From: Hypsibius dujardini | Taxonomy: Eukaryota > Tardigrada > Eutardigrada > Parachela > Hypsibiidae | Reading direction: 5' to 3' | DNA: 34,543 nt | Assembly (NCBI GenBank): GCA_001579985.1 | Contig: LRSR01000695.1 | Location: 1 to 34,543 of the forward strand | Part shown: positions 1 to 12,806 of the stretch, one piece after another | Layout of the letters: every line of letters starts with the position of its first letter | Position numbering within the stretch: the stretch's first letter is position 1 | Notes under the pieces: model-generated | The model's database searches: none | The model's input: the letters and a program-made list of their open reading frames with translations, nothing else | What the model was told of the DNA's origin: nothing | Made by a program: the position numbers and the translations under genes

Positions 1-612
1 CACACACACACACGTCAGACATGCTCCGCGTTGATTGACGAGTGTAGTTGTGATTTGGGATGTTCATGTTCTCGAAACGTTCCCATCACAAGAGAAACCA
101 TGCATGGGGTTATATTACACGGCGACTGATACTACAGAAAAAAAACACAGTAAGGTTTAATCTTCAAAAGAGACGCTCAGCCAAAAGCGAAGACGACCAC
201 GACGACACAAGAGGAGAGAGGGAGAGGAGAGGTGGAAAAAAATCAGCCAACACACGCGCTCACTTCCAGCCAAACTAACTCGGACCACATGACAAAATTA
301 CAAGCGGTAAATCAGTAAAATAAGTTAGCAATCAGTTTTGCAAAAAAAGAACGTAAATATATGTATGTATATATATATACCAAGGTGTTGTATGGATGAG
401 GATGTATGGAAATACGTGAAGCAAATAAATCCAAGAAGAAAAAACAATAAGAAGTCATCGAAAAAAAAAACTGTTACAGACAGAGAAGCATCCAGACATG
501 TCTGAATCCAGACATGTCTGAATCCAGGCATGTCTGAATCTATTCCCACATATTTTTCCGGGGGGAATCGGTATTCCCGCACGAAGAATGGTCGTGTCGG
601 ATGATTGTGGTG
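1..612. other. Downstream flank / 3' UTR of clathrin heavy chain
   Basis: No gene seen. It starts with a short CA repeat (1-13) and is partly purine-rich. On the minus strand the only poly(A)-like hexamer I found is ATTAAA (156-161), about 450 nt past the clathrin stop codon; no AATAAA is visible on that strand. A 16-bp tandem repeat lies at 494-541. Confidence 0.5.
494..541. repeat. 16-bp tandem repeat of a palindromic AGACATGTCT core, three copies
   Basis: Copies start at 494, 510 and 526. The first two carry AGACATGTCT and the third AGGCATGTCT, separated by gaatcc. Each decamer fits the p53-family half-site pattern RRRCATGYYY. It lies in the presumed 3' UTR of the clathrin gene, so a regulatory role is only speculation; the same CATGTCTG word is common in microsatellite-rich introns elsewhere in the window. 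Confidence 0.6.
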
Positions 613-3600
613 TTACATGGAATTGTAATAGGCGCCGGGCGGACCGAAGGGTGTCTGGTAGGCCCCGCCCATGCCGGGCGGACCACCGGGCGGCATGCCG
701 CCGGACGGGGATCCGGCGTACTGCTGCTGCATGCCCATATTCATGCCGGAGGGGCCGGCCGTCAGCATCAGCGGCGCTTCCGGGTAGATGCCCAGCGACC
801 GATTCTGCTGCTCCATCGATTCCGCCTCCTGACTCCTCTGCACTTCCGTCTCTTGCAGTTTGTCAACCTACAATGAGCCCAAAGACCGGCAAAAGATCAA
901 CAGAAATCCAATACCACACAACAACAAACAGTTTAAAAAAAGAAAGTGTCGCTAGGCAGTCTGTTAAAGGAAGGCGGGGATCACATGTTAAGGTTAAGAG
1001 AGGGTCGAGACGCACCTTGCCGAGATACTCCCGAATGACCTGAATCATGAAAGGCATCGCAAAGTCCATAATCTTGTGGCGCCAGGAGAGCTCGAGGATG
1101 ACGTCCGGCCGCAGCAGGTCGTAGCACTGGTACAGACAGGCGGCAAAGCACTCGTGGTTCTTCTGTTCCAGGAACCAGGCGATGAGCTCCTCAGCCAGGT
1201 CGGTGCTCCTCGACTCGCTCGCATATTCCATGGCATCCTGAAACCAAAAATAACCAGTTCAGTTCAGTTCAGGTCAGTCAGTTTCAGTTCAAGTAGTTTC
1301 AGTTTAGTTTTAAGCAATCAAGCGTCGTACCTTGAAGAGCCGGTCCTTCTTACACAGTTCCACGCTCTGCTTCCACCGGTTGTTGCCCTTGTACAGGTAC
1401 GCGGCAATGCGTCGGAATTCAATCAGCTCGTGCTTCTCCAGCCGCTGCGCCAGTCCGATATTGTCGAAGTTATCGAACGCGTCGATGGACGTCTTGAGGC
1501 CGGTGTAGTCCTCATCCTCGATAAACAGCTCGTTGAGGGCCTCGTTAACTGTCTTGTTGTTTAGCTTCTGCACTGCGCGCAGATACGGCTTCACCAGCTG
1601 CAGATGGTTGACCTGTCGGAACGAAATGGGGAGGGGGAAGGGGCCGTTAAAACTTGACGCAGTGTTGACTTTCGACAGCGATAACATGCAAAGATATTAA
1701 AATTTAAATTCCAACCTTGCGGAAGTAGGTGACCGATCGGGTGTGATCCATGCGCGGAATGAGCACCAGCAGCAGATCATTCAGCAGCAGCGGCTTGTAG
1801 TCCAGGTAGAACTGGATGGCGCGGTAGTAGAGCTCAATGTTGGCCACCTTGGTGATGATGTCCTTGAAGTGGCTCTCGCGCCACGCCTCCGTCGGATGCT
1901 GGATCATGGTGACGACGGCGTTGTCGTACTCCTCGTACTTGTCGTAGAGGAAGACCAGCTCGTGCCACAAGTGAGCCTGCTCCGCTGCTCTTAGCACCTG
2001 CACGGAAAAAGATACATTTTCAGCAAAGTCTTCCCTCTTTAATGAGCTGTCCAGCGAAATGTGCAAGTCTGTTAGCTTTCGTATTCAATTCATTAAAAGT
2101 CAAGATCGAATACTCGGACACAGCAAAGATACTGCAAATATTTGACAAGCCCCAAGATGAGAGCTACAACCAAGTCATCAAATTCTTCCACATCATCCAA
2201 AAGTGGTCCGTTATCTCGTCCAGTTTAGTTTGAACAGCAGAGATACTGCGAAAGCCCTCACCTTTGGAATGTTGACTCGAGACCAGAACAGCTCAAGATG
2301 CTCCTTCATCTTAGAGGGCTTGTACTTTGAGTATAAGATGGCCAGCTCCGTAAACATTCCCATATGCGCACGATCCATCCCGAGGGCCGCCTCCAGCAGC
2401 GTAATCAGCTCGTCAAAGTACCCGCGGTCCTGGTAGTAGTTGATGAGCTCCTCCAGCTCGTCCGCGTGCACGACAATGTGCAGTCCGCTGACCTGGGCCA
2501 GCCGGAACTCCTGGTGGTCGACGCAGGCGAAGCAGACCTCCTTCCAGGTCTTGGTGCTGTTGGCCTTGCGGGCGCCCTCCACCGCTCCCTGGTACTGCCC
2601 CAGACGGACCAGAGTGATGGCCAGCTTGCCGTAGTTGGAGATGTTGTTGTAGAGGATCTTGGCGGCCTCGTACATTCCCTGCTCGAAGCAACGATCCCCG
2701 ACCATCTGCACCGAGGCGTGATTCGGTCCAGAGATGAACTCTTCGAGGTCGGCGAGGCGATTGGTCTTGGCCAGGGCGAACACCAGCTCCGACTCGACAA
2801 AACCGTCACGGGCCTTCTTGCGGGCCATCTGAAGGTACCGCACAATGTCCTCCCATTTGTCTAAATAAGTTAAAACAAAATATAAATTAATGCGTTTAAT
2901 TAGCCGGATTAATCAACTGATTTGAAAACTCAATCACAATCTCAGAGAAGCTCGAGATTCTATTTGCAATAGCAAGTGAACTCTTTCCAACATTTTCCTG
3001 ACACAATTCCTTCTCTTACCAAGATCGCTAGCCACTCGCACGACATCCTTGTAGTCCTTGGGGTCCTCCGCCTTGATGTAGGAGTCAATTGCCTCCTTCA
3101 CCATGCCATTGTCCAGCTGCGCCTTGGCCAGGGAGCTCCACACGCCAGGCTCGTTGCAGCGCTCCGCAAACTCGTACGCCCGATCGAGGTTCTTAATGTT
3201 ATCAATCAGCACCTGAATGGCCGACGTGTTGACCTCAAACTTCTTGAAGATAGCAAAGGCCTCCTCGTAGAGCTCATTGCCGATTGCAATGTTAGCGATA
3301 TCGGGGGCGTCGTAGTTATCCAGCCGATTGATGTACTCCATAACGCGAGTGCGATCCGCTTTGATTGCCGTTAGAATCAGCAAGTTTTGCAAATTTCTGT
3401 CATGAATATTACAAAGAGATTAGATTTCAGTGGAATGGAATGCACTTCGGAATTCTCTCTGCCCAACTTAAATGTGCCCATCTGTCTCGAAGCCTGAATG
3501 GCTAGAACAATTGAGTACCCATAACCCCAAGTACTGTACCTGTCCGCATGCCTGCCTGTATTAATGTCTGTCTACCTGCCTGCCTGCCTGCCTGTCTGTC

Positions 3601-3628
3601 TGCCTGTCTGTCTGCCTGTCTGCCTGCC

Positions 3629-3681
<53 letters not shown>

Positions 3682-6600
3682 GCCTGCCTGCCTGCCTGCC
3701 TGCCTGCATGCCTGCCTGCCCAGCCGGAACCGTCATCCATCTGCGTCTGTCATATGCAACTGTAACAGTGACGGACCTGTGCTCGCTGAAGACCGAGTTG
3801 TCCAAAACAATCTTCTCCAGCAGCTCGATGAGCTCGTTCGGCAGGTCGGCCGTCATGAACGCCTTCACCGTAACGGAAATCTCATCGGGATCCTGCGTCT
3901 CTGAGAGGGCAGTCTGTACCACCTGGTCGATCATCTGCCGACGATATTGGTTCTCCACGTCAAGCACTTCCGCCCAGAGTGCGGGCTCCTTCCTGCGGAC
4001 CAGGTAGCGCGCCTCGAACTTGAACAGTGAGTTCTCATTGCAAACCTAACGGATAACCAAACAGATGTGAGAACTTCATCTACAGTAACTGCAGGAAATG
4101 CAAGTCGCGCCAACCTTGATCAGTTCTGCGTCACACAGACCGCGCTCGTACGCCACACAAGCCAGATGGGGATCGCGCTTTTCGCAGTAGCGACCGACAA
4201 CTCGGCTGTCATAGAATGGGTTCTCCCTGAAAGCAAATAAGGCGTGTTACGTTACACATTGCTTGTGGTTTTTTTCTTAGCTTAGTCCTGCGAGATTGCA
4301 TGTTAAGCTTACTTGAGAAAGCGCTCGGCGTTGTTGTTTCCGTCAATGTAGATCTTCGCCAGGGCGTTGTGGGTCGCCGGCTCGGTACTGCCTTCATGCA
4401 CGCGCATCTCCAACCAAGGGAGCAGGAGCTTCAGCCTGCACCACGAAAACTGACTTTGTCAGGGAAACAACGACAACAAAGGCATTACGGCTTACCGATT
4501 CCGTTTTTCCAACTCAGCGACCAGCTCGTCGGTGGAGAAGGAACCGCGCACGGTCATAATCAGGCTTTTGATGATGTCATCGGAGCAGTCGACGTCCAAG
4601 AGTCCGCCCACGACCGCCGGCAGCCGGGAAGGGTTCACCTGAACGAAGATCAATCCAATCAGAAATGGCAAGAGAAAAATAAATGAAAGGCAATGGGGAA
4701 AAAAGTATATTACCTTCTGCACGTAGATCTCAATATACTTGGCAAAGTTGTTGCGGTACAGGTAGAGCACCAGATCGTGGACAAAGTCAAAACGATCGCA
4801 AACAATGATCAACGGCAGCTGGTCCGTCAGCTTCTGTTCCTTCAAAAAGTTCTTCACCCGCTCCGGCTCGTAGCAGTTGCTCTCACGGCAGATGCGCTCG
4901 ACCTCTTTCACTTGGTTGGTCTTACAGGCAGCCTGTATCGGAAGATCCCAATGCGGTCAGTCATGCTCAGTCTGTAGACAGGTCATTAGCAGTCGCCTTC
5001 ACCCAGCAAACTAACCTGGATGTATTTGAAATGAACTTCCGGATCCTGACTGAAATTGACAATCGATCCGAGGAAGTAGTACAAGCCTACAGAATACGGG
5101 AGACTGTACATCGTTACCCCATCGTCGCTTCCATCAGTGAAGAATACCTTCGAAGCTCTTGAACGACTCAAACATCTCAATCAAGTTCTCTGTGCCCAAC
5201 TGCTCGTGGTACTTGGTCGCCACCTGCACCACAATCTGCAGATTGGTGCGGATACTGTGAGCCAACATCGCCTTCAGGCACTCCATCGAATCCTCGACCG
5301 ACAAAGCTCCAAAATACTGAATCACCCACTGCGAAGACCAAGAACGTGTTAATTTCCTCCCATAAAGATTCAGGCAAAGCTACAGTGTTGTACCTCGGCG
5401 TTCAGCAAATGTGTGTGCACAATGGCGCGCTTGATGTCGTAGAGGTCGGTGTAGTGCTCCAGCGCTCGCTGCAGCAGGCCGGACTTCTCGCACAGCTGGG
5501 CAATGTGCGCGCGATCGTAGTGCGAGAACATCTGGTTGCCGAGGATGGCGTCGGCCACTTGCGGCGCGGCCAGCAGATTCATCTCCAACAGCCGGGTCTG
5601 CAGGTGCCCTTCCGACGGACGATTGTTTTTCAGCGCCTCCAGCAGGAACTGCGTGCACTGCTGGACCATGTTCTGCTCCATGAAGACGTCCACAATCTAC
5701 AACGCAACAGCCATAAAAACAGGAGTCGAAAGCACGCCTATCCAATCAGTCAATCAATCAATGCTAAATAACTAAAATCAGTCAATCAATCAAGTGACCA
5801 ATCACAGCGCACGATCACAATCAAAGCTTGAACATCACGATCACCACAAATTTATGAATTTTTCGTCTAGACTCTTTGAGTTGTGAAGCTAGCTCAAATC
5901 GAAATACAACCAAGCAAGATGTGCCTAATTTACCTGGTTAATGTCGGCCAGCGGTTCGTCGTCCTGCACCAACATCTTGGCGAACGCGGCGCCGCTCTCC
6001 GGGTTGGTTCGCATAATTTGGCGCAGAATGAAAATGTAATCCGGCGTGTAGCCGACCTTCTTGGCGTAGAGCACAATCTTCTGGAACTGATTGGTCTCGG
6101 CAAAGCACTGAATGACCTTGGCCGGCACACTGGCGCGAAGATAGATGGACAGGGCCATGGTGGCGTCGTGCGGCTTGACCAAGTCTCCGAGCTCCTCGCT
6201 GCACTCGAGCTAAACACAGAACGAGGGCAAAAGATAATGAATAAATATTCAAATTATAAATCCGGCGTTGACGTTGAAGTCTGTCTGTCCGTCCGTCCGT
6301 TCGTACGCGGTGTCGGGCGTCTCTGCTTACCTTCTCTTCCTTTAGCCACTTCTCCAGCAACTGCTTCCGACCTTGCACCAACACCGGCCGGCACAGCTCC
6401 AGCGACTCGTACTTGTTCAGCTTCCCCTGATCCAGCAGAATGCCAAAGTACTGCAGCAGCGGCGCGGTCTGACCGGGCTGCGTGGGGACCTGCTGGAACT
6501 TCTGAATGGTCTGAGGAGTCCGCAGAGTACCCTACAAACAAATAATCACAACATCCATCAACTCCCGACCATTCAGCTTCCATCCGCGCCTGTCAGAGCA

Positions 6601-9600
6601 CATCAACTGTGAAGCCAGCAGCTACCTGCGGAGCGCTGGCCGCCACCTTGGCCGCCTCAGCGTAGTTCCCTTGGCTGAAGAGAGTATTGAAGCGCTGGCC
6701 CATGAGGTCTTCCGCGCCGCCCAAGTTATTCCGCACGGCGAAACGGAGCGCCAGTTCGGCATTACCGAGCGTCTGGCTGATGTACGGGACGATGGTGTCT
6801 TCGTCGATGCTGACGGAGAGAACCTATGGAACGTCATCGAATGGGTCATACAAGGTCCCTACACACATCGCGTTCACATCAACGACGCTACAAATAGTGT
6901 TGGCTTACATAACGTGTTCGAATTGAAATTAAATAAATCCACCGGAAATTTTATTTAAAGAAAAGCCACGATTTCAGAATTTGAATTTGAAATAAAATAA
7001 AATATCCAAATATTAAAAGTAGCGAATTTAATTAAAAATATTATTTTAAATATCGATTTCTATTTTCGTGATTTTAAAAATGAAATATAATTTATTTAAA
7101 ATCAAAGCCGCTTTTTTTAATCACTTCACAAGTCCTTTAAATGTATTTAAATAACACTAGCTACAAAGTATGCTTGCTGACCTGTCCCTTTCGGTTGACG
7201 CCCATAATACCGGACGTGGCGTCGTAGGGAGCGGTGACGAAGATGGTCTCGCTGCTGATGCGATTCATGTAGATGCAAGTGCCCGTCTCAAGGTCGTACA
7301 CGTGGACGTAGCCGTACTTTGTGATCATAAAGACGACGCCGTATTTCTGACTCGTCTGTAAGGAGCAGAGGAGAGCAACGCTGCATTAGAATACCACTAG
7401 TAGAGCACGACACATTAAGTCAACACGAGTTAAATGAATGATCGGCCACCGTTCTAACACAAAACTGACTCGACAAATAAACAACAACTGAAGAATGTCA
7501 GTAGTTCTGTCAGCCTGTCCGCAAGCCTACATTCCCGTCTGACTCGTATCTTGCCCTGTATATCTGACGCTAAACTGTTTTTGAAGCGTCCATTAGAAGT
7601 AGTGATTTCTATATCTGGGGGAACGAAATCAGCGATGATGTACTAGTAAGATAAAACGCACCTGCATGGCGACGGGGAAATCGTTGGCCGCTTCCGGTGC
7701 AAAGAAGACATCAATGGCCTTCTTTGGATAAGGCTGGTTACCCTGTGGTGGAGTACCGACTTCGATAATGTGGAGCTTCCCGGTGTTGCCGGTCGCATTA
7801 GCCGGACGAACGGCAAAACTGAAGAGGTTCGAGGGCTCTGTATTCCCTTCCAGTTTGAACCGGGCAAAGGACGCAGCGTGGCCCTCGATGGGCTGGCTGA
7901 CGCGACGCTCCACGGAATATAACTGCATTGATCCTTGGACACGATTTTGCTGCAAGGCAAAGAGATGTTCACAAACAGTTCACAAGCGGAAGAGATAATC
8001 CACAAACAGAAAAACAAGACAGAAAAACAGTCAGACAGAAGGCAGACAGACAGTTTAGAACTGAAACTGTTCCATCAATCCATACCTGGGCGGAAATGCC
8101 AACCAACACAAGCCACTTGAGGCTGTGGTCAACGCGGTAGTTGATGATCTGGCAGCCTGCCAGATTGGGATGACGATCGAACATCTTAGCCGGCGCGGAG
8201 TCTCCCTCCATACCCCAGTGGTAGACAGCGCCTTCCGTCACCAGCGCAACCGTGTTGAGGTTGATCCACTTCCAGAACACCACGTCTTCCGGCATGTTGT
8301 GAGCCTTCATTTTACTCTTCATTTCGATGTTGAAGATCTGGAGAGTACGGCCGGCTGTAAGACGAGAAAAAGCCTCATTACCCGTACAATTGCCAGAATT
8401 CACCCAACAGCTTCCACAAACACTCAATCAATCAATCAATCGACAGCAGACAAACCCGAATCAAACACAAACCGGATTGCACAAACTTCTCAGAATACAT
8501 CAAGTGACTCATCAAAATAACTGCATAAATATACAAGCTGTAAATTGTCTTAAGTTTCCAAATTCAACAGTCAATCAGCCAATCAACCACCAGGGTACAC
8601 GCCGAAATTCTCCAGCCGGAAAAACTTACATTTCAGTGCGATGACTTTACTGGCCGGATTCATGATGGCAGAGTCGGCGGTGATGGGCTTCCTGACCGGG
8701 TTCGTGGGGTCCTGCATGTCGATAATGACCACTTGGGCAGTTTCCCCGACCTTTTCGCGCACACAGATGAAGCGATCCGATTCCATGGTGAGAGTGGTGA
8801 ATCCGATATTGGCCGCATTGATCCCGACATTTTGGAGCTAAACAAACGAAAAACGTCAATCAAGACATAAAAACACATACACTGGCCCCCCTGATTCACA
8901 CGCTCCCCCTCCTCCACCGAAAATGACAACGTGGAGGCTGAGGCAGCAGGCAGGCAGACACCACCGCAAAGAGCGACTGCCTCGAATAATCGATCACACT
9001 TCTCGCTGGGGACGTCAATGAACGACGCTGATCAAATCTCGCTCCCATATTTCGAGTTCTGATAGTGAGACTAAACTTTAAAACCATTCTACAAAGATCG
9101 GAACTAAAAATGATTTAGCTATAATCACTGTTAGTGAAATGAAAGAATAAGCCAAAAAGCGTTTCAGTTAAAGACGTCCATGACGACCTAATTCCCATGG
9201 CGAATTTTTAACTGCTTACATGAAAGTTTCATTCGAATATTTCATGCCCACAAATATTATGAAAACAAAGTCGCGAAAAACACCAGGGAAATCAAAATCA
9301 CAAACAGTTTTACACAAGAAATGCAAACGAGAACGAGACTACAAATTTTGCTGACGTATGACGCAGTATGCCTCCTTAATGTCGATCAATTCACGCCGGC
9401 AACGCGTTTTAAAAACATTTCTTAAACCACAATCCAATGGCAACTTCGGAAAACTTCAAGAGATAACATCAGGAAGGATTTCGTCGATATAATCGATCAA
9501 CACGGAAACTAAATATGGAAATTCCATATCAACCGAGCCTCCTGAAATTCCACTCAGACCGGAAATTCGCTATCAAGCCTATTTTTCAATATACAACATT

Positions 9601-9912
9601 CATCAAAATCCAGGAAAAAGTTATGAGAAAAAAAATTAAGGAAACTTTGGTAAAATAATCGATCACTACGGAAGTTCTGCTGAAGATGTCTCCCACGATA
9701 TAAACTTCTCCCACAATCCCGTCCAATCTCTCTTAAGTTCTGCCGGTCATTTTGCCGTATAAAATAGTTTCACAATTTGAGATTTTCAGAACGGGCTCAG
9801 TTGGGGGACGGTGGCGGAAGCAGTTGGCGACCCTATATGAAGGAAAAGATAAGCGTAAAACACCCACCTGTGCGTGCTCCTGAAATCGGATGGGAATCAA
9901 CGGAGTTGCCAT
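613..9912 (-). CDS. CLTC: Clathrin heavy chain, complete, 22 coding exons
   Basis: Heavy chain of the clathrin triskelion, the coat of endocytic and trans-Golgi vesicles. Coding exons, 5' to 3' on the minus strand: 9868-9912, 8630-8837, 8086-8354, 7662-7949, 7182-7355, 6626-6823, 6331-6531, 5934-6209, 5394-5696, 5148-5328, 5016-5086, 4714-4932, 4496-4638, 4313-4435, 4115-4226, 3777-4045, 3020-3396, 2262-2860, 1716-1997, 1331-1612, 1016-1237 and 613-867. They total 5,097 nt (1,698 residues; vertebrate proteins have about 1,675) and every junction keeps frame. The N-terminus [15 protein letters not shown] and the propeller, linker, leg and trimerisation regions match the family along the whole length. 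The start at 9912 is an AAGATGG context; the codon further upstream at 9924 is GTG. The Hsc70-binding QLMLT motif near the C-terminus reads PLMLT, and the tail is rich in Gly, Pro and Met. Two donors (exons 4115-4226 and 1716-1997) are GTTGG, weaker than the rest. Confidence 0.97.
3563..3720. repeat. (CTGT/CTGC)n microsatellite in clathrin intron 16
   Basis: About 160 bp of nearly perfect tetranucleotide repeat, with a CTGC-rich left end, a run of about 14 CTGT units and a CTGC-rich right end. It lies inside the 3397-3776 intron. The [11 protein letters not shown]-type open frames across it are an effect of the repeat. Confidence 0.95.
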
Positions 9913-10876
9913 CTTTCCTCCCACACAAAACCGATGGGCTGGTCAAATTTTCCGGTCAACCGGCGGTTGTACAATTAGATGGAGCTGTTGAAGAACGATG
10001 AAATTGCGGGAGAGAACGGTGAGAAAACTACGAATTTTCTCTGCTTTTTTGCTGTGTGATGAACTCCACCTTGCAAAAGGACGAGAGAGAGAGATGACTG
10101 ATGAGAAACGATGAACTCGGACTCGACTCACGTAAGATGGGAGTGTGTGTGTGTTTGAAGAAGACCAGGCCGGGAGCGACACGTGGACTGGTGATACGAC
10201 TCGAGTCCCGATGACTCGGTTAAATGGGCTGGGCGGCTGGAATGGGTCGGGCGGCTGGAATGGGTCTCATGGGCGGCATTAGGAGTCGATTTGTGAACTT
10301 TCTATATGCGATCGTTCCCGATCGAAAAGGACTCTTTCTAAAGCACGTTGTGAATGTTTTCAATGCACAAAATTAAGTGCTGCTGGAATTGTTGTGCAAG
10401 CGGAGACGAAAAAGGAAGAAATAGTCTGAGTAGGCCTTTTCATTCAGTGAGTTCAACGCTATGAACAAGCCAATCGAGCGGCCAAATGAACGCTTTGTAC
10501 ATTCGTCCAATCAAAGCGCTTCGTCAATCATTTTCGAGTTTTCATTGGCCGTAAACGTTCGTCCAGCCAATCAACCGATTCCGATTCGAACATCGAGCGA
10601 ACGAGCGCAGGCAGACTGCAAACGCAGACAAAACAAACGGCCAACGGTTCAAACGGCCAACGGTTTTCATTCACAGAAAATTCCAGCTCCGTTGTTTCTG
10701 TTGTGTTTTTCTTATATTTTCGTCCTCCTTTTGCAGCGTTTCTTCATTGAGAAAAAATATTTCAAGTGCACACTCCTCGCCCAAGTTGAAGTCATCTCTC
10801 GCGGCACTCGGGGAGAAGTTTTTCCCTGTGCATTTTGTTGGCGTTTGTTCATTGTCCATTCGATTGCGTCATAAAA
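9913..10876. promoter_or_regulatory. Divergent promoter region between clathrin heavy chain and the 10877 gene
   Basis: 964 bp separate the two start codons, which point away from each other. An 18-bp GC-rich direct repeat (GGGCGGCTGGAATGGGTC, 10231-10266) offers two GGGCGG boxes. CCAAT boxes occur at 10470-10474, 10507-10511, 10544-10548 (inverted) and 10567-10571. A 16-bp direct repeat at about 10636-10665 carries four AACGG Myb-type motifs. Spaced CCAAT boxes followed by AACGG suggest NF-Y and Myb-MuvB control of the right-hand gene. No clear TATA box was seen. Confidence 0.5.
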
Positions 10877-12806
10877 ATGGCCACTTACGCTCGGAAGAGC
10901 CAATTTCCCGCAAATACCGCCAATGACAGCTGGTTGGACCACCTGGATATCCCGGAAATGCCCGACTTCTCCGACCCAAAATTCAATCCGTACATCTACG
11001 ACGGCGCAGACGAGTGGTTCAGCACGCATCGGGAAACGGAGACGCAGTCAGAGGTGGCCATGTTGTCTCAGGTCAGCACTCATTTCTCCGATATTTTTTA
11101 TCATTTTATGTTCGAGCTGTAGGACTTGTAAATTCGTTTGCGGTTATTTAAGATTTTTAGTAATCAATTCCGTTGCTGTATAATCTGGGTGAAAACACGG
11201 GAACATGTTCGGTTGAACAGAACACGCGTAAATTTTCAACAGTGTCTGATTGATTCAAAGAATAGAGCACAAGACTGCGATCATTGATTGTTGATTTGAC
11301 GAGCTCGATCTATTTACCGCACCGGTGGGTTTTCATCCAGATTATACAGTACTGAAATCCAAGTCGAGTTGCCGGGCACAATTTGAGACGGTTCTTGTAC
11401 ATGTTCAGTCGATTGATTGATTAATTCATCGTTTTATGTGTTGCGTTGCGTCTGTCGGAATCGCGATCGGTTGATGGATTGATAGATTAAATCACTTACA
11501 TTTCTAGGGGTGCTTGCATATGAAAGACGCTGCATTCAAGTATTTCATCCGTTGAATTCTCAGCACAAACTGAACACTGTTGAATTTAGTTGAATCAGAG
11601 TGTTTCGTGAAACTGAACCGATTTTAAGATTAAATTCGCACGAAAATGCAGTAGTAAAATACGTGTTTCTTGGTCCCTTGAAGTCGGGCGGGCCCTTTCG
11701 GTATGTTCTACTGTTGCCCCTGAGAACGTTAATTTCTTCTAAAGAACGAGACGCGATAAAGCAGCGGTGATCATTTTGCATCGTTCTCAACGAATTTATG
11801 TTCCTTGTAGCACTTCTACAGCTACGGTGCGAACACTTCAAAACTCGCGGATGAACTACCACCTCGCAGTCACTCATCGCACTCGTATCACGGTAACGCC
11901 GGACCGTCCGCCCCGGCGACTGCCCCCAAGCGCCCACGTCCCGCCTTGATGACGGCCTCGAAGCTGAACCGCGTGCCGCTAGCGACAGTTCCCGCCCAGA
12001 ACGCCACCGTCCAGACATCAGTCAAACCGACCATCAAGCCCAGAGCGTTCGCGAATCCAGGAGGTGCTGTCATTCCGCAGAATCTGCTGCTACATCCTCC
12101 CTCGAAACCCTCGAACACATTCAAATACCGTCAGCTAGCGGCTCTCCCGGCGGCTCCGAAACGCGCCGTGCCGCTGCGAGCGCTCCCTCCTCCTGCGGCC
12201 GATGTCAAAACCAGTCCACCCCGCGTTCCTTTGGCGAAGAAAGCTCCCGTGGAGCGGCTTTCGGCTCCGACTGTCGTGAAATTGAGCCCACCGCGTGTGC
12301 AGTTACCTAAAAAGGCTCCCGTGGTAGCGGTGGTGGTGACGGAGAAACGAGCACCGCTCTTGAACAACAAGTCTAACGATGAATCTCGGCGTGCAGGTGG
12401 CGCCACTGACGCCAAGGCCGGCAGTCCCAGTCCTCGTGCAGCGACTGCTCGTGCACGTCCCACGGTTGTTGGGGCCAATCCTCCCGAGCAGCATCAACAG
12501 CGTCTAGGTTCCACTGCGTCTTACCGATGGTCAGACGAGACGGACGGTGGTAGTAGTGGTGGTGTGAAGCGGCGATCAGTGGTGGCCGCTCGGGCTGGGG
12601 AGTACTTTGCTCACATTTTGCGCGCCTATCCGGCGGAGGACGGCAAGGTATGTTGCCTGAGGTGGGTTTAGATAGTTTTAAGTATATGTCTGGAATCCCG
12701 TTGGTTTTTCAGGGAAGGATCACTCGGGGATGGAAATGAAGCGGAAGAAGAAGACACTGGAGAGGGATCTCCACCCTCAGCGCCTGTCACAAGCATCCGG
12801 CGCTGA
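10877..12806 (+). CDS. Unrecognised 379-residue basic, disordered protein (three exons)
   Basis: Exons 10877-11071, 11811-12661 and 12713-12806 give 1,140 nt in frame (379 residues). I chose the donor CTGAG|GTGGGT at 12662 because it reads into an acidic tail ending TSIRR; the alternative donor GGCAAG|GTATGT at 12650 would give a much shorter end. The first 65 residues are acidic and aromatic and look ordered (DSWLDHLDIPEMPDFSD, then DEWFSTHRE). The rest is Ala/Pro/Arg/Lys-rich, with a repeated motif (SPPRVPLAKKAPVE-like near residue 180, SPPRVQLPKKAPVV-like nearby) and an Asp/Glu-rich C-terminus. The acidic D-x-WF segment faintly recalls the N-terminus of the spindle factor TPX2, and the promoter looks mitotic, but no TPX2 core is visible. 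I do not assign a function. Confidence 0.7.

Noticed and set aside
3563-3720. CRISPR-like array
   Set aside because: The repeats are contiguous tetranucleotides with no spacers, in a eukaryotic intron.
3548-4007. Long open frames rich in [11 protein letters not shown] or RQTDRQTD across the CTGT/CAGA arrays (also at 23.2, 25.0, 32.8 and 34.0 kb)
   Set aside because: Tetranucleotide repeats without stops give open frames on both strands. All of these arrays fall inside introns of well-supported genes.
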